A stretch of DNA of 64,000 nt from Oceanobacillus sojae (GCF_007991515.1 NZ_BJYM01000008.1:1-64000), one strand, 5' to 3'. Shown: positions 25,872-35,712, counted from the first letter of the stretch. The notes: generated by a model from the letters alone, not told the origin. Made by a program: numbers and translations.

Positions 25872-27333
25872 TAAAAATTTTCCATTATTATTTGAACGCA
25901 GTAAAGAAGGTAGAACAAGCTACAGCTTGCCGGAGTTAGAAATTGAATCCTTTGATCTGGAAGCGGAGTTAGGAGATGTTTATATTCGTAAAGAGCCGCC
26001 AAAGCTTCCAGAAGTAAGTGAATTAGATATTATCCGTCATTATACTGGACTTGCATCCCGCAATTATGGTGTGGATTCCGGATTTTATCCGCTTGGATCG
26101 TGTACGATGAAGTATAACCCGAAAATCAATGAAGATATTGCTCGTCTAGAAGGGTTCAGTCATATTCATCCATATCAGGACCCGGGGACAGTACAGGGTG
26201 CTTTAGAAATGCTTTACGATTTACAGGAATCTTTAAAAGAAATTACAGGCATGCATGAGGTCTCTCTGCAGTCAGCTGCCGGCGCACAGGGAGAATGGAC
26301 AGCATTAATGATGATCCGGGCATTTCATGAAGCAAATGGAGACCATCACCGGACAAAAGTAATTGTGCCGGACTCGGCCCATGGAACAAATCCGGCATCC
26401 GCAGCAGTGGCTGGATTTGAAGCTGTGACAGTTAAATCAAATGAAGAGGGTCTCGTGGATCTCGATGATTTGCGGCGTGTTGTCGGGGAAGATACAGCTG
26501 CATTAATGCTTACCAATCCTAATACATTAGGTTTATTTGAAAAAGATATCTTAGAGATGGCGTCCATTGTTCATGAAGCCGGTGGAAAGCTCTATTATGA
26601 CGGGGCCAATTTAAATGCGATTATGGGCTATGTAAGACCTGGAGATATGGGATTTGATGCGGTTCATTTAAACCTTCATAAAACATTTACAGGACCACAT
26701 GGCGGCGGAGGACCGGGTTCAGGACCTGTTGGGGTCAGTGAGGAGCTTGCCGCTTATCTGCCAAAACCATTGATTATTAAAGACAACGGTACTTTCAGCT
26801 TGGATTATGACATACCAAAATCCATTGGCCGTGTCAAACCGTTCTATGGGAATTTCGGTATTAATTTACGTGCGTATACGTATATTCGGACGATGGGTGC
26901 AGAAGGCCTGAAAAAAGTCAGTGAATATGCTGTGTTAAATGCGAATTATATGATGCGCAAACTGGAAAAAGCATTTCAAATGCCGTATCCGCAGCATTGT
27001 AAGCATGAATTTGTACTATCAGGGAGTATTCAGAAAAAACTGGGTGTCCGGACATTAGATATGGCAAAAAGACTGTTAGATTTTGATTTTCATCCGCCGA
27101 CAATTTATTTCCCGCTAAATGTGGAAGAGGGAATGATGATCGAACCGACTGAAACAGAGTCTAAAGAAACATTGGATTCCTTTATTGATACCATGATTCA
27201 TATTGCAAAGGAAGTAGAAGAAAATCCGGAAATTGTTCAGGAAGCTCCGCACAATACAATTGTAAAACGGATGGATGAAGCTACAGCTGCTCGTAAGCCG
27301 ATACTTCGATATGAAGAAGGGGAAATATCATAA
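25864..27333 (+). CDS. gcvPB: glycine dehydrogenase (decarboxylating) subunit 2
   Basis: The 489-aa PLP-binding half of the P protein. The cofactor lysine is Lys273 in Asn-Leu-His-Lys-Thr-Phe, followed by the glycine-rich segment [10 protein letters not shown]. Other family blocks are [10 protein letters not shown] and Gly-Thr-Asn-Pro-Ala-Ser-Ala. The start ATG lies inside gcvPA. Last gene of the operon, ended by a strong terminator. The H protein and lipoylation genes are not in this window. Confidence 0.95.
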   Translation: MSDKNFPLLFERSKEGRTSYSLPELEIESFDLEAELGDVYIRKEPPKLPEVSELDIIRHYTGLASRNYGVDSGFYPLGSCTMKYNPKINEDIARLEGFSHIHPYQDPGTVQGALEMLYDLQESLKEITGMHEVSLQSAAGAQGEWTALMMIRAFHEANGDHHRTKVIVPDSAHGTNPASAAVAGFEAVTVKSNEEGLVDLDDLRRVVGEDTAALMLTNPNTLGLFEKDILEMASIVHEAGGKLYYDGANLNAIMGYVRPGDMGFDAVHLNLHKTFTGPHGGGGPGSGPVGVSEELAAYLPKPLIIKDNGTFSLDYDIPKSIGRVKPFYGNFGINLRAYTYIRTMGAEGLKKVSEYAVLNANYMMRKLEKAFQMPYPQHCKHEFVLSGSIQKKLGVRTLDMAKRLLDFDFHPPTIYFPLNVEEGMMIEPTETESKETLDSFIDTMIHIAKEVEENPEIVQEAPHNTIVKRMDEATAARKPILRYEEGEIS

Positions 27334-27345
27334 ATAACAGATAAT

Positions 27346-27386
27346 AAAAGCTGATTCAGAGTAATTTTTGCTCTGAATCAGCTTTT
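27346..27386. terminator. bidirectional terminator between gcvPB and yqhL
   Basis: A perfect 16-bp stem (AAAAGCTGATTCAGAG and complement) around a 9-nt loop, between convergent genes. Confidence 0.88.
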
Positions 27387-27426
27387 AACGTTAAATATGC
27401 ATTTCAATGGCGATAACCAGAAAAGA

Positions 27427-27801
27427 TTATTTTTTTGTTTTAATCTTACCAGTCCATTTTTTAAATCCGCCTTTCAGCTGATAAATATCCTTAAATCCTT
27501 TTTTGTGCAACAGCTGCGCAGCTCTTGCGGAACGACTGCTATTTTGACAATACAGGTACACAGGCTTGTCCTTTCGCATTTCAACAAGTCTTTGCTTCAT
27601 CTGTGTTACCGGAATATTACGCGCCCCAAGGATATGACCTCTTTCAAATTCCTGCGGTTCACGAACATCAATTAACTGTGCTTTACGATATCCTTCTCGA
27701 AATTGTTCTTCTGTCAATCCATTTAGATAAGTGCGTTGTCTATAAAAGCGAAAAATAGAAACCGCAAGCAGAACAACTAAAGCAATAAGTAAAAATGTCA
27801 T
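27427..27801 (-). CDS. yqhL: membrane-anchored rhodanese-like protein YqhL
   Basis: A 124-aa protein with an N-terminal membrane anchor (residues 2-17) and one rhodanese domain. The active-site loop is Tyr-Cys-Gln-Asn-Ser-Ser-Arg-Ser, with a catalytic cysteine for sulfane sulfur transfer. Length and convergent position after gcvPB match B. subtilis YqhL (about 126 aa). Substrate unknown. The start ATG at 27801 is preceded by GGGGG. Confidence 0.88.
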   Translation of the reverse strand: MTFLLIALVVLLAVSIFRFYRQRTYLNGLTEEQFREGYRKAQLIDVREPQEFERGHILGARNIPVTQMKQRLVEMRKDKPVYLYCQNSSRSARAAQLLHKKGFKDIYQLKGGFKKWTGKIKTKK

Positions 27802-28022
27802 TTTGTTTCCCCCGTCTATCTTTATATTCTACATATTCATTATATGGGCAGGGATTTTATTTTTCAAAGTTTTTATTTGTGAAACCCCTATTTATTATAA
27901 AAAAATAGTCTTCTTTCAAATTTCAGATGTTATTTTTAATAAAGGAGAGGTTTCCCCATCCATTTTAAGGGAATAAAAAAATAGCCAATATTTTAATGGG
28001 AATTACTTGCTATTCTGATAAT

Positions 28023-28070
28023 TAACTATATATTGTGTCGAAATAATGAAATGGATACTATATATTGTAT
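28023..28070 (+). promoter_or_regulatory. two NrdR boxes upstream of nrdJ
   Basis: Two near-palindromic motifs, AACTATATATTGTGT (28024-28038) and TACTATATATTGTAT (28056-28070), match the NrdR consensus (ACACwATATATwGTGT-like). They are 32 bp apart, three helical turns, the usual NrdR arrangement. They should let NrdR repress the gene when dATP is high. The 332-nt gap they lie in (27802-28133) shows no cobalamin riboswitch and no other gene. Confidence 0.85.
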
Positions 28071-28133
28071 TTTGGGCAGTGGATATGATAAACTAATAAT
28101 TAATTAATCGTAAGATGACAAGGAGCGATAACA

Positions 28134-30698
28134 TTGACTATCCATTTGGAATCATTAAGACAGATTAATATAGATGCGCTTAATGAAGATATAAAAAAAT
28201 TCGAAGCAGTACACTCAATTACAGAGGAAATGCATATTACACATCAAGGTGTGTCCAGGCTGGTAATGCTGGATCGATATGCTTTTAAAGATACGGAGAA
28301 AAAAACGTTAAAAAACGGCGATTTTGTCGTTCTGACTGTAAAAGCAGATCCTAAATTCCCGGCACGGGGCCTAGGGTTTATTATAGATATTAATTGGAAA
28401 GAAAACAAGGCGAAAGTGGCTGTCGAATCAGATTATATTGGTGTATTAGATAAGGAAGAAGAGCGGGAAAGCGGTATTATTACGCGTTCTCTTGATGTTA
28501 TCGAGAAGCCTTTGGAAATTTATTATGAACAAATTGCCAAAAGAAATGCAACTGGGCTTTCAGAGGTTGAAGAAACGGAAGAAAGAAAGGCTGCATCCTT
28601 TGAAGCATTTTACAAGCAATTAGCTTCCATGAACTTTATTCCTGCAGGGCGCGTGCTTTATGGCGCAGGAGCTGAAACAGATGTAACATATTTTAATTGC
28701 TACGTTATGCCTTTTGTAAAAGATTCCCGCGAAGGAATTTCGGATCATCGTAAGCAGGTGATGGAGATAATGTCACGCGGCGGCGGTGTCGGTACAAATG
28801 GCTCCACGTTAAGACCGCGTAACACATTGGCTAGAGGCGTTAACGGAAAATCATCCGGCAGTGTTTCCTGGCTGGATGATATTGCTAAATTGACAAATCT
28901 GGTGGAACAAGGCGGCTCCAGACGAGGTGCGCAAATGATTATGCTTGTTGATTCTCACCCGGATATTATTGAATTTATTATTTCTAAGATGCAAAATCCG
29001 CGTATATTACGTTATTTAATAGAAAATACGGACGACGAACAAATTAAGCAGCTGGCAAAAGAAAAATTAAAATTTACGCCGCTGACTGAAACCGAATTTG
29101 ATTTATATCAAGGGATTGTCAATTATAAAGCAATACCTGGTCAAGGAGGATTTACGGATGCAGCAATGAAAAAGGCCAATGACCAGCTGCGTGATGGAGG
29201 AACTTATTCGGTTCATAACCCAGATTTCCTGACAGGTGCTAATATTTCTGTTTGCATTACCAAAGAATTTATGGAAGCTGTTGAAGAGGACGATTATTAT
29301 GAACTGCGATTTCCGGATGTAGAGAATTATACAACAGAAGAAATGAAAGCTTATAACGAACAGTGGCACGAGGTTGGAGATGTCCGTAAATGGGAAGAAA
29401 TGGGCTATGGCGTTCGTGTGTATCGAAAAGTGAAAGCAAAAGAGCTGTGGAACCTAATCAATATTTGTGCAACGTACTCAGCAGAGCCGGGCATTTTCTT
29501 TATTGATAATGCTAATGATATGACAAATGCAAAAGCGTACGGTCAACAGGTCGTCGCAACCAACCCTTGTGGTGAGCAGCCGCTGGCACCGTTTTCTGTC
29601 TGTAATTTAGCTGCTGTCAATTTAGCAGAAATGGCAGATAAGAGAACAAAAACGGTAAATGTAGAAAAATTAAAGGATACAGTTGAGACTGGGGTTCGAA
29701 TGCAGGACAATGTTATTGATGCAACACCATATTTTCTGGCCGAAAATAAAAAACAAGCATTAGGGGAAAGACGTGTCGGTTTAGGGGTTATGGGACTGCA
29801 TGATTTATTAATTTACTGTGAGACAGCTTACGGTTCGGAAGAAGGAAATAAGCTTGCCGGCCAGGTATTTGAAATCATTGCAACAACAGCGTACCGGACT
29901 TCTATTGAGCTGGCAAAAGAAAAAGGAAGCTTCCCCTTCTTAGTCGGAGAAACGGAGGAAGAAACAAAAGCTTTACGTGAACGTTTTATCCAAACGGGTT
30001 ATATGCAAAAAATGCCAGAGGATATTCAGGAGGGCATTCTGGAACATGGTATCCGAAACTCGCACCTGCTGACTGTAGCTCCAACAGGAAGTACAGGTAC
30101 AATGGTCGGAGTAAGTACAGGGCTGGAGCCATACTTCTCATTCTCTTACTTTAGAAGCGGCAGATTAGGGAAGTTTATTGAAGTAAAAGCAGATATTGTA
30201 GAGGAATATTTACAAGCGCATCCGGAAGCAGCGGACAAGCCTTTGCCGGATTGGTTTGTAACTGCAATGGATTTAAGCCCTGAAGCACATGCTGATGCAC
30301 AATGTGTGATACAGCGCTGGGTGGACAGCTCTATATCCAAAACGGTAAATGCGCCGAAGGGCTATACCGTTGATCAGGTAGAGAGTGTTTATCGACGTCT
30401 TTATAATGGCGGCGCTAAAGGCGGTACAGTCTATGTTGACGGAAGCAGAGATTCACAGGTGCTGACCCTGAAAGCGGAAGATAATCAGGTTGGAGAACAA
30501 ACAGAATTATTCCCGGATGAAGAAAAAGATAAGAAAATTGTTCTTATGGACACGATTCAGGAATTAGATAAAACAAATGTAACTATCGGTTCAGAAGTAG
30601 GCGATACATGCCCGGTCTGCCGGGAGGGAAGCGTGGAAGACATTGGCGGCTGTAATACTTGTACCAGCTGCGGTGCACAATTGAAATGTGGATTGTAA
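28134..30698 (+). CDS. nrdJ: adenosylcobalamin-dependent (class II) ribonucleotide reductase
   Basis: Reduces ribonucleotides to deoxyribonucleotides using a radical from adenosylcobalamin, with or without oxygen, in one subunit. The 854-aa protein has the thiyl-radical region Asn-Pro-Cys-Gly-Glu-Gln-Pro-Leu and the barrel cysteine in Phe-Asn-Cys-Tyr-Val. Substrate-site blocks include Arg-Gly-Gly-Gly-Val-Gly-Thr-Asn and Ala-Pro-Thr-Gly-Ser-Thr-Gly. A C-terminal zinc ribbon and tail bear Cys-Pro-Val-Cys ... Cys-Asn-Thr-Cys-Thr-Ser-Cys ... Cys-Gly-Leu. The start is TTG at 28134, 8 nt after AAGGAG. It occupies the place where B. subtilis has lipM (yqhM). Confidence 0.92.
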   Translation: MTIHLESLRQINIDALNEDIKKFEAVHSITEEMHITHQGVSRLVMLDRYAFKDTEKKTLKNGDFVVLTVKADPKFPARGLGFIIDINWKENKAKVAVESDYIGVLDKEEERESGIITRSLDVIEKPLEIYYEQIAKRNATGLSEVEETEERKAASFEAFYKQLASMNFIPAGRVLYGAGAETDVTYFNCYVMPFVKDSREGISDHRKQVMEIMSRGGGVGTNGSTLRPRNTLARGVNGKSSGSVSWLDDIAKLTNLVEQGGSRRGAQMIMLVDSHPDIIEFIISKMQNPRILRYLIENTDDEQIKQLAKEKLKFTPLTETEFDLYQGIVNYKAIPGQGGFTDAAMKKANDQLRDGGTYSVHNPDFLTGANISVCITKEFMEAVEEDDYYELRFPDVENYTTEEMKAYNEQWHEVGDVRKWEEMGYGVRVYRKVKAKELWNLINICATYSAEPGIFFIDNANDMTNAKAYGQQVVATNPCGEQPLAPFSVCNLAAVNLAEMADKRTKTVNVEKLKDTVETGVRMQDNVIDATPYFLAENKKQALGERRVGLGVMGLHDLLIYCETAYGSEEGNKLAGQVFEIIATTAYRTSIELAKEKGSFPFLVGETEEETKALRERFIQTGYMQKMPEDIQEGILEHGIRNSHLLTVAPTGSTGTMVGVSTGLEPYFSFSYFRSGRLGKFIEVKADIVEEYLQAHPEAADKPLPDWFVTAMDLSPEAHADAQCVIQRWVDSSISKTVNAPKGYTVDQVESVYRRLYNGGAKGGTVYVDGSRDSQVLTLKAEDNQVGEQTELFPDEEKDKKIVLMDTIQELDKTNVTIGSEVGDTCPVCREGSVEDIGGCNTCTSCGAQLKCGL

Positions 30699-30705
30699 AG
30701 TGAGA

Positions 30706-30742
30706 AGGAGAGCGGTTCTGATTGAACTGCTCTCCTTTTTTT
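30706..30742 (+). terminator. terminator after nrdJ
   Basis: A 13-bp stem with one G-T pair (GGAGAGCGGTTC / GAACTGCTCTCC) followed by T7. Confidence 0.88.
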
Positions 30743-30745
30743 GTG

Positions 30746-31519
30746 CTAATATTGACCAAGCAATCCTTTTTTCATAGCCATGCGTTCACAGTAATTAAAG
30801 AACAACAGACCGGCGACAAAATAGACAAAAGCATTTATAAATAAAATTGTTAGAGGGAGCCATCCGATATTTATTAATGTCTGTCCGTCAATCATAATGT
30901 CTCTGACTAAATCAACACCAATGACAAATGGCAGGAAATACATAAGTGGAGATGCTGCAAGCGGAATAAAAGTAAGTCCTGCCAGCAGGAATTGCAGAAT
31001 CTGCAGGAATGCCTGGATCTGTTTGTAAACAATTGCCAATCCACCAACCATTAAACCGACACCATACATCCCGAAAACAGTTAAAACAAAGATAGGAAAA
31101 ATAGATAAAATATCAATATTAAGCCATTGTCCTGCAGTCAGCATCGTAATAATTAATAAAACAAATATAATAATTCCGTAAATAATGGTACTGGCAATCA
31201 GTCTGGTGCTTAAAATTCGCCAGATTCCCATCGGGGACATAGATAATTGTTCAAGCGTTCCACGTATGGCTTCATTGACAATTTCAAAACCAAACATTTG
31301 AATGACACTAAGCGCCAAAAACCAAAAAATATAATTAACAATAACAAATTGGATATTAGCATCCTGTGTCGATGGATCTCCAAAAAAATGAATGACCCCG
31401 AATAATCCTAAAAAGATAAAGTAAAACGTTAAGACAAGGGCAATTGTATTTGGCAGATAACGCTTCATTTCCAGGTATTCCTTTCGCAGATTGGCACGAA
31501 ATAAGTTAATCCATTGCAT
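30746..31519 (-). CDS. ABC-2 type transporter permease
   Basis: A 257-aa membrane protein with six predicted membrane segments and the ABC-2 feature Gly-Thr-Leu-Glu-Gln-Leu-Ser-Met-Ser-Pro between helices 2 and 3. It overlaps the upstream ATPase gene by 14 nt, so the two form one exporter. Substrate unknown. ABC-2 exporters of this size often export drugs, peptides or lipids. I do not know an equivalent at this place in B. subtilis. Confidence 0.8.
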   Translation of the reverse strand: MQWINLFRANLRKEYLEMKRYLPNTIALVLTFYFIFLGLFGVIHFFGDPSTQDANIQFVIVNYIFWFLALSVIQMFGFEIVNEAIRGTLEQLSMSPMGIWRILSTRLIASTIIYGIIIFVLLIITMLTAGQWLNIDILSIFPIFVLTVFGMYGVGLMVGGLAIVYKQIQAFLQILQFLLAGLTFIPLAASPLMYFLPFVIGVDLVRDIMIDGQTLINIGWLPLTILFINAFVYFVAGLLFFNYCERMAMKKGLLGQY

Positions 31520-32480
31520 ATTGGTGGTCTCCTTGTATAATTTTTAGAAATACTTCATCAAATCGAATTGCTTTCCGGTCAATCGAATCAATTGGTGTGC
31601 GATTTAATTGTAATACCTGAAAAATCTGATAAATATCCTCGCTTTTCTCTAGCTGTACAGTGAGATAGCTGTATACTTGATCCTCCACATATTCATTTGT
31701 CGGAAAACGTGTCGAAATTGCTTTTTGCTGGTCAAGGGAAAGCGGTTCATTTAAGGTTAAACGGTAGGAAAGGACTTCAAATAATTTTATCAGCTCATCA
31801 ACCCGCTGATCGATAACGACTGTCCCCTGATTAATAATCACGGTACGATCACAAATATCGTGGATAACATCCATGTCATGAGAGCTGATTATGATCGTAC
31901 GCTGATAATTTTTAACAATCGATTTCAGTATCTCCCTGACCTCCAGCCCTGTTTGCACATCCAGGCCAAGTGTCGGTTCGTCTAAAAGTAATACTTCCGT
32001 ATTAGCAAGCATAGCTACGGCAATGGCTAATTTTTGCTGCATACCGCGTGAGAGTCTGTTTACTAATTCATTTTCTTTGTCTTTTAATTGGAACATATGG
32101 AGTAATTCATCAATTTCCTCTTTAACTTCCTTTCTTGATCTGCCTCTGTTTCCTGCAAAATATTCCAGATTTTCTCTGACTGTTAGCCGCCAATATAAAT
32201 TACGATTTCCTTCCAGAACTGCACTGATATGCTGTAACGATTCTAAACGGTTGTCAGTATTAGGTATCCCTTTTATCTTTATCTCTCCACTGTCCGGGTA
32301 CAGCAGACCACATATTAATTTAATAGTGGTTGTTTTGCCTGCTCCGTTTGGTCCTAACAATCCAAGTATCTCTCCTTTATAAACATTAAAATCAACATCC
32401 TTTACAGCTTGAATAATTTCTCTTGATTTCCTTTTACGGTAGGACTTGGCTAAATTACTAATCTCAATAATTTTCTCCAC
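31506..32480 (-). CDS. ABC-2 type transporter ATP-binding protein
   Basis: A 324-aa ABC ATPase. Walker A is Gly-Pro-Asn-Gly-Ala-Gly-Lys49-Thr-Thr; the signature is Leu-Ser-Arg-Gly-Met-Gln-Gln; Walker B is Leu-Leu-Leu-Asp-Glu-Pro-Thr-Leu-Gly-Leu-Asp. About 90 residues form a C-terminal extension after the ATPase domain, common in exporter ATPases of the DrrA/CcmA type. The start is GTG at 32480, after AAGGAGGAGG. Co-transcribed with the permease that follows and divergent from mntR. Confidence 0.85.
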   Translation of the reverse strand: MEKIIEISNLAKSYRKRKSREIIQAVKDVDFNVYKGEILGLLGPNGAGKTTTIKLICGLLYPDSGEIKIKGIPNTDNRLESLQHISAVLEGNRNLYWRLTVRENLEYFAGNRGRSRKEVKEEIDELLHMFQLKDKENELVNRLSRGMQQKLAIAVAMLANTEVLLLDEPTLGLDVQTGLEVREILKSIVKNYQRTIIISSHDMDVIHDICDRTVIINQGTVVIDQRVDELIKLFEVLSYRLTLNEPLSLDQQKAISTRFPTNEYVEDQVYSYLTVQLEKSEDIYQIFQVLQLNRTPIDSIDRKAIRFDEVFLKIIQGDHQYAMD

Positions 32481-32757
32481 TTTATTCCTCCTCCTTATGA
32501 CATAATCTTAGCAATTGTCAAAAATAACAACAACAATCTGACGAAGGAAATATGCTCCGTCTTAAGATGTAGATAATGATTTGACATTCTCCTATTCCAT
32601 ACTGTAAAAATGGAAAAGAGAGGGGACAATTACAGGAAAAAGATTATAACTTGAGTTTTATGGGAAAATCAGCTATGATTAAGTTAGAAAAAAAGTTTCC
32701 TTTGATAAAAAAAATTAACTTTCTTATTAAAGGCACCATAGTTATCTGCATAAACAC

Positions 32758-32826
32758 AACGGTTTTAATAGACCGGTTAACCGTAAAAGCTATTCTACAG
32801 AATAGGTAAGCCCAGTCCCTGGGCTT
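32758..32826. repeat. three tandem hairpins in the mntR upstream region
   Basis: Three small inverted repeats lie in a row: ACGGTT/AACCGT (32759-32764 with 32779-32784), CTATTC/GAATAG (about 32790-32805) and AAGCCCAG/CTGGGCTT (32808-32815 with 32819-32826). They lie in the 465-nt gap between the divergent ABC exporter and mntR. I do not recognise a riboswitch class. A possible promoter with TTGACA starts at 32581. Nothing else was found in the gap. Confidence 0.4.
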
Positions 32827-32945
32827 AAAGAAGATATTTATTTAAGAAGAACTTTATCGGATTTGAAGAAAGAGAAATATGCTTTCAATACTTCCTTTAA
32901 CGAATACCAGATTTTCTGGGGATAATGCAAAGAGAGGAGCTTTTT

Positions 32946-33365
32946 ATGCCTACACCAAGTATGGAAGACTATATTGAAATTATTTATAATTTAATTGAAG
33001 CAAAAGGATACGCCAGAGTTTCATCTATTGCGGAAGCTTTAGAGGTGCATCCTTCCTCTGTTACAAAAATGGTACAAAAATTGGACAAGGACAAATATTT
33101 AGACTATGAAAAGTACCGGGGATTCGTGTTAACGGCGAAGGGGAAGAAAATCGGAGAACGGCTGGTTTTCAGACACGAACTGTTAGAGGAGTTCCTCGAG
33201 TTAATAGGAGTAGAAAAAGAGCGCATATATGATGATGTGGAAGGAATTGAGCATCATCTAAGCTGGAATTCTATTGACAGGATAGCAGATGTTGTTGCTT
33301 ATTTTAAAGAAGATGAGCAGCGGCGTAACGATTTGCAGAAAATAAGTGAAACAAATAAAGCATAG
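32946..33365 (+). CDS. mntR: manganese transport regulator MntR (DtxR family)
   Basis: A Mn(II)-responsive repressor of Mn uptake genes and activator of Mn efflux. The 139-aa protein has a winged-helix domain (about 1-70) and a dimerisation domain. All six metal ligands of B. subtilis MntR align at identical numbers: Asp8, Glu11, His77, Glu99, Glu102 and His103. This numbering also supports the ATG at 32946, after AGAGGAGC, over an upstream in-frame ATG at 32925. B. subtilis MntR has 142 aa. Confidence 0.96.
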   Translation: MPTPSMEDYIEIIYNLIEAKGYARVSSIAEALEVHPSSVTKMVQKLDKDKYLDYEKYRGFVLTAKGKKIGERLVFRHELLEEFLELIGVEKERIYDDVEGIEHHLSWNSIDRIADVVAYFKEDEQRRNDLQKISETNKA

Positions 33366-33396
33366 CCAGTTGTTCTAAGAAATGACTGGTTTTTTT
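33364..33396 (+). terminator. terminator after mntR
   Basis: CCAGT/ACTGG with additional inner TTC/GAA pairing, followed by T7. Confidence 0.75.
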
Positions 33397-33504
33397 GATG
33401 CATTTAAATTTCTAATTAAATCCATCCCTGAAGTGGAAGAAGCATAATAAACAAGCCAATAAACGTATAAATCAATAAGCACCTATAAGGGATGGAGCGA
33501 TGTC

Positions 33505-34395
33505 ATGAAAATTGATGCTGTATTTTCTGGCGGGGGAGTGAAGGGGTTTGCATATGTTGGCGTGTTAGAATCCTGGGAAGAGAAAAATCTGCAGGTAGAA
33601 CGTGCAGCAGGGACTTCTGCAGGTGCTATTATAGCAGGGTTCCTGGCTGCAGGGTATCACTATAAAGATATTAAAGAGTTAATGAAAACATTGGATGTTG
33701 AGAAATTAGCTGATCCGCCATGGTTATCAAAGGTATTGCCAGTGACAAAGTGGTTGTTTCTTTATTATCAATTAGGGCTATACAAAGGGGAGAAGCTGGA
33801 AGCGTGGCTGGGAGAAGCGTTAGCCAGACAGAATATATATCAATTCGGTGATTTAAAGCCAGGTGTGTTAAAAGTGGTTGTCAGTGATTTATCTCTGGGG
33901 AAGCTGATAGTTATTCCAGATGATTTAGAAAGAGTTTACGGACTACAGCCAGAAACTTTTTCTGTAGCTGCTGCTATTCGTATGAGTGCAGGATTTCCTT
34001 ATTTTTTTATGCCAAAAAGAATCCAAGGTAAAAATAAAGAAAAAAGCGTTATAGTCGATGGTGGTTTACTTAGTAATTTTCCATTATGGATTTTTGCTGA
34101 AGATGAGAAAAAGAAAGCTCGTCCTGTAATTGGCGTGAAACTGACAGACACATCTACATCCATGGAACCCCGCGAAATTCGAAATGCTCTCAATATGTTT
34201 CCCCGCCTTTTCGCAACAATGAAGCAGGCACATGATAATCGCTATATATCAAAATCACAGGCGGACCATATTATTTTTGTACCTACTCCTGAAGTGAGCT
34301 CTATGAATTTTAATATTACAGAAGAAAGCAGAGAGAAGCTGCGGCAAATCGGGAAAGAATCCAGTGAAAGCTTTTTACGCACCTGGAGTGGTTAG
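33505..34395 (+). CDS. yqhO: patatin-like phospholipase family protein YqhO
   Basis: A 296-aa patatin-fold hydrolase with a Ser/Asp dyad. The oxyanion loop is Gly9-Gly-Gly-Val-Lys-Gly, the nucleophile is Ser38 in Gly-Thr-Ser-Ala-Gly, and the catalytic Asp185 is in Asp-Gly-Gly. It probably acts on lipids; the substrate is unknown. The ATG at 33505 follows GGGATGGAG. Position after mntR and length match B. subtilis YqhO (about 291 aa). Confidence 0.9.
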   Translation: MKIDAVFSGGGVKGFAYVGVLESWEEKNLQVERAAGTSAGAIIAGFLAAGYHYKDIKELMKTLDVEKLADPPWLSKVLPVTKWLFLYYQLGLYKGEKLEAWLGEALARQNIYQFGDLKPGVLKVVVSDLSLGKLIVIPDDLERVYGLQPETFSVAAAIRMSAGFPYFFMPKRIQGKNKEKSVIVDGGLLSNFPLWIFAEDEKKKARPVIGVKLTDTSTSMEPREIRNALNMFPRLFATMKQAHDNRYISKSQADHIIFVPTPEVSSMNFNITEESREKLRQIGKESSESFLRTWSG

Positions 34396-34514
34396 GTTAT
34401 CTTTAATATTCAAACGAGTCTAATGGATAAATTGCAAAAAACGCATTAAATACGTTTTTGGAAAGATATGATATTGACAGTCTTCTTCACTTAGAGAGGA
34501 AACCATGTATATGT

Positions 34515-34541
34515 AAAAAGGAGCTTAGTATCTAAGCTCCT
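34515..34541 (-). terminator. terminator of the yqhP gene (minus strand)
   Basis: A perfect 10-bp stem (AGGAGCTTAG / CTAAGCTCCT) with a 3-nt loop and, read on the minus strand, a T5 run. A weaker AT-rich hairpin at about 34436-34458 may serve yqhO. The 174-nt gap holds no gene. Confidence 0.8.
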
Positions 34542-34569
34542 GCAAAAGTTTGTAATTTAACAAGTCTGT

Positions 34570-34947
34570 TTAAGAAGAAACACGATTCTTTTTCTTTGAT
34601 TTATTACCTTCAATAACCCGTAAATGGCTCGTTCTCCTGGTACTCTTTTTCTTTTGTCCTGGTTTCTGATTGCTGGCAGTTGTCACGGCGTTTTGACGAC
34701 CATACTTTGATTTGGATTGTTTAACAGCCTGCTTGTATTTTTTCATATTATCCTGCTGCCGTCCGGAAGGCTGCTGCCTGCGTATGAGAAAGAAATAAAC
34801 CAATCCAAAAATAGCTGCTCCTATTCCAATCGAAATTAATAGCCTTGATAAAAACGCAGCTGTATTTCCAAATAACTGGGAAATTAAACCAAATGCTGCA
34901 AAAGCAATTATCAAGTAAACAAAAATAGATACTGCTTTATTTCTCAA
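34570..34947 (-). CDS. yqhP: YqhP / SA1362 family membrane protein
   Basis: A 125-aa protein with two membrane segments (about residues 5-23 and 32-54) and a long, very basic cytoplasmic tail rich in Lys, Arg and Gln. It ends in Asn-Lys-Ser-Lys-Lys-Lys-Asn-Arg. The start is taken as the TTG at 34947, because AAAGGAGG lies 7 nt upstream; an in-frame ATG at 34971 lies before that site. Opposite orientation to its neighbours, as in B. subtilis. Function unknown. Confidence 0.75.
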   Translation of the reverse strand: MRNKAVSIFVYLIIAFAAFGLISQLFGNTAAFLSRLLISIGIGAAIFGLVYFFLIRRQQPSGRQQDNMKKYKQAVKQSKSKYGRQNAVTTASNQKPGQKKKSTRRTSHLRVIEGNKSKKKNRVSS

Positions 34948-35202
34948 TTGAAATCCTCCTTTCTCACACATTGTATTCTACTTATATTTTACCATATCTT
35001 GATAGAGTATGCCTGTTAAGGACCTTTTTCAAAGTTCACTCAGGTTCTTAGAGCAATATAGAAATTGCTGCAACACGCGAAATTTATTTGCCTATTAATT
35101 ATTTATTCCCTGTTTCATGAAAAATATTCCCACAGATGTTCAAAAGATTATCCAATCATACTAGTTTTATTATTTGGCCATAATAGAGAATGGAGGTGTT
35201 TG

Positions 35203-35712
35203 ATGATGAGACGTATGTCAAAGAAACAACAACTAAAGGACAATGAGGAATCAGTATTAAAAAAATCAATGTACACAGGGTTTATTGGAGGAGTTTTATT
35301 CAGTTTACTTGCAAGTGCTATGTATTATTTCAATTTTCTGGAGGTTACTCCGAAATATTATCTGTTAACTTCCTGGGTATCTGCAGAGTGGACAGATACA
35401 TGGCTCGGTATTTTATTTACAACCATTCTGGCGGGAGCGGTCTCTTTGCTGATTGCTTGTCTTTATTATTTGATTCTCAAAAAAATAAAATATATGTGGG
35501 TTGGGATAATTTACGGTTTTATTTTATGGGTGATTCTGTTTATTTTATTTCATCCGATATTTAATGATATTCCTGCTGTGATGGAGTGGTCGATGAATAC
35601 CTGGGTTACCACAATATGTTTATTTATTCTATACGGAACATTTATCGGTTATTCTATTTCTTATGATTATATGGATTCTAAGCAGACTGAAGATATAATT
35701 GAAAAAAGCTAG
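35203..35712 (+). CDS. yqhR: YqhR family membrane protein
   Basis: A 169-aa protein with four membrane segments. A short basic N-terminus with Lys-Lys-Gln-Gln and the helix pairs Leu-Leu-Ala-Ser-Ala-Met-Tyr-Tyr-Phe-Asn-Phe and Trp-Val-Gly-Ile-Ile-Tyr-Gly-Phe match YqhR proteins. The ATG at 35203 follows GGAGGTG; upstream in-frame codons back to 35065 have no site. yqhQ, which separates yqhP and yqhR in B. subtilis, is not here. Function unknown. Confidence 0.8.
   Translation: MMRRMSKKQQLKDNEESVLKKSMYTGFIGGVLFSLLASAMYYFNFLEVTPKYYLLTSWVSAEWTDTWLGILFTTILAGAVSLLIACLYYLILKKIKYMWVGIIYGFILWVILFILFHPIFNDIPAVMEWSMNTWVTTICLFILYGTFIGYSISYDYMDSKQTEDIIEKS

Noticed and set aside
27802..28133. Cobalamin riboswitch before the B12-dependent reductase
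   Set aside because: No B12-box motif or aptamer-like structure was seen; NrdR boxes explain the conserved elements.
35065..35202. Longer N-terminus for YqhR from an upstream in-frame codon
   Set aside because: No ribosome site there, and the extra residues are unlike the family; GGAGGTG supports the ATG at 35203.
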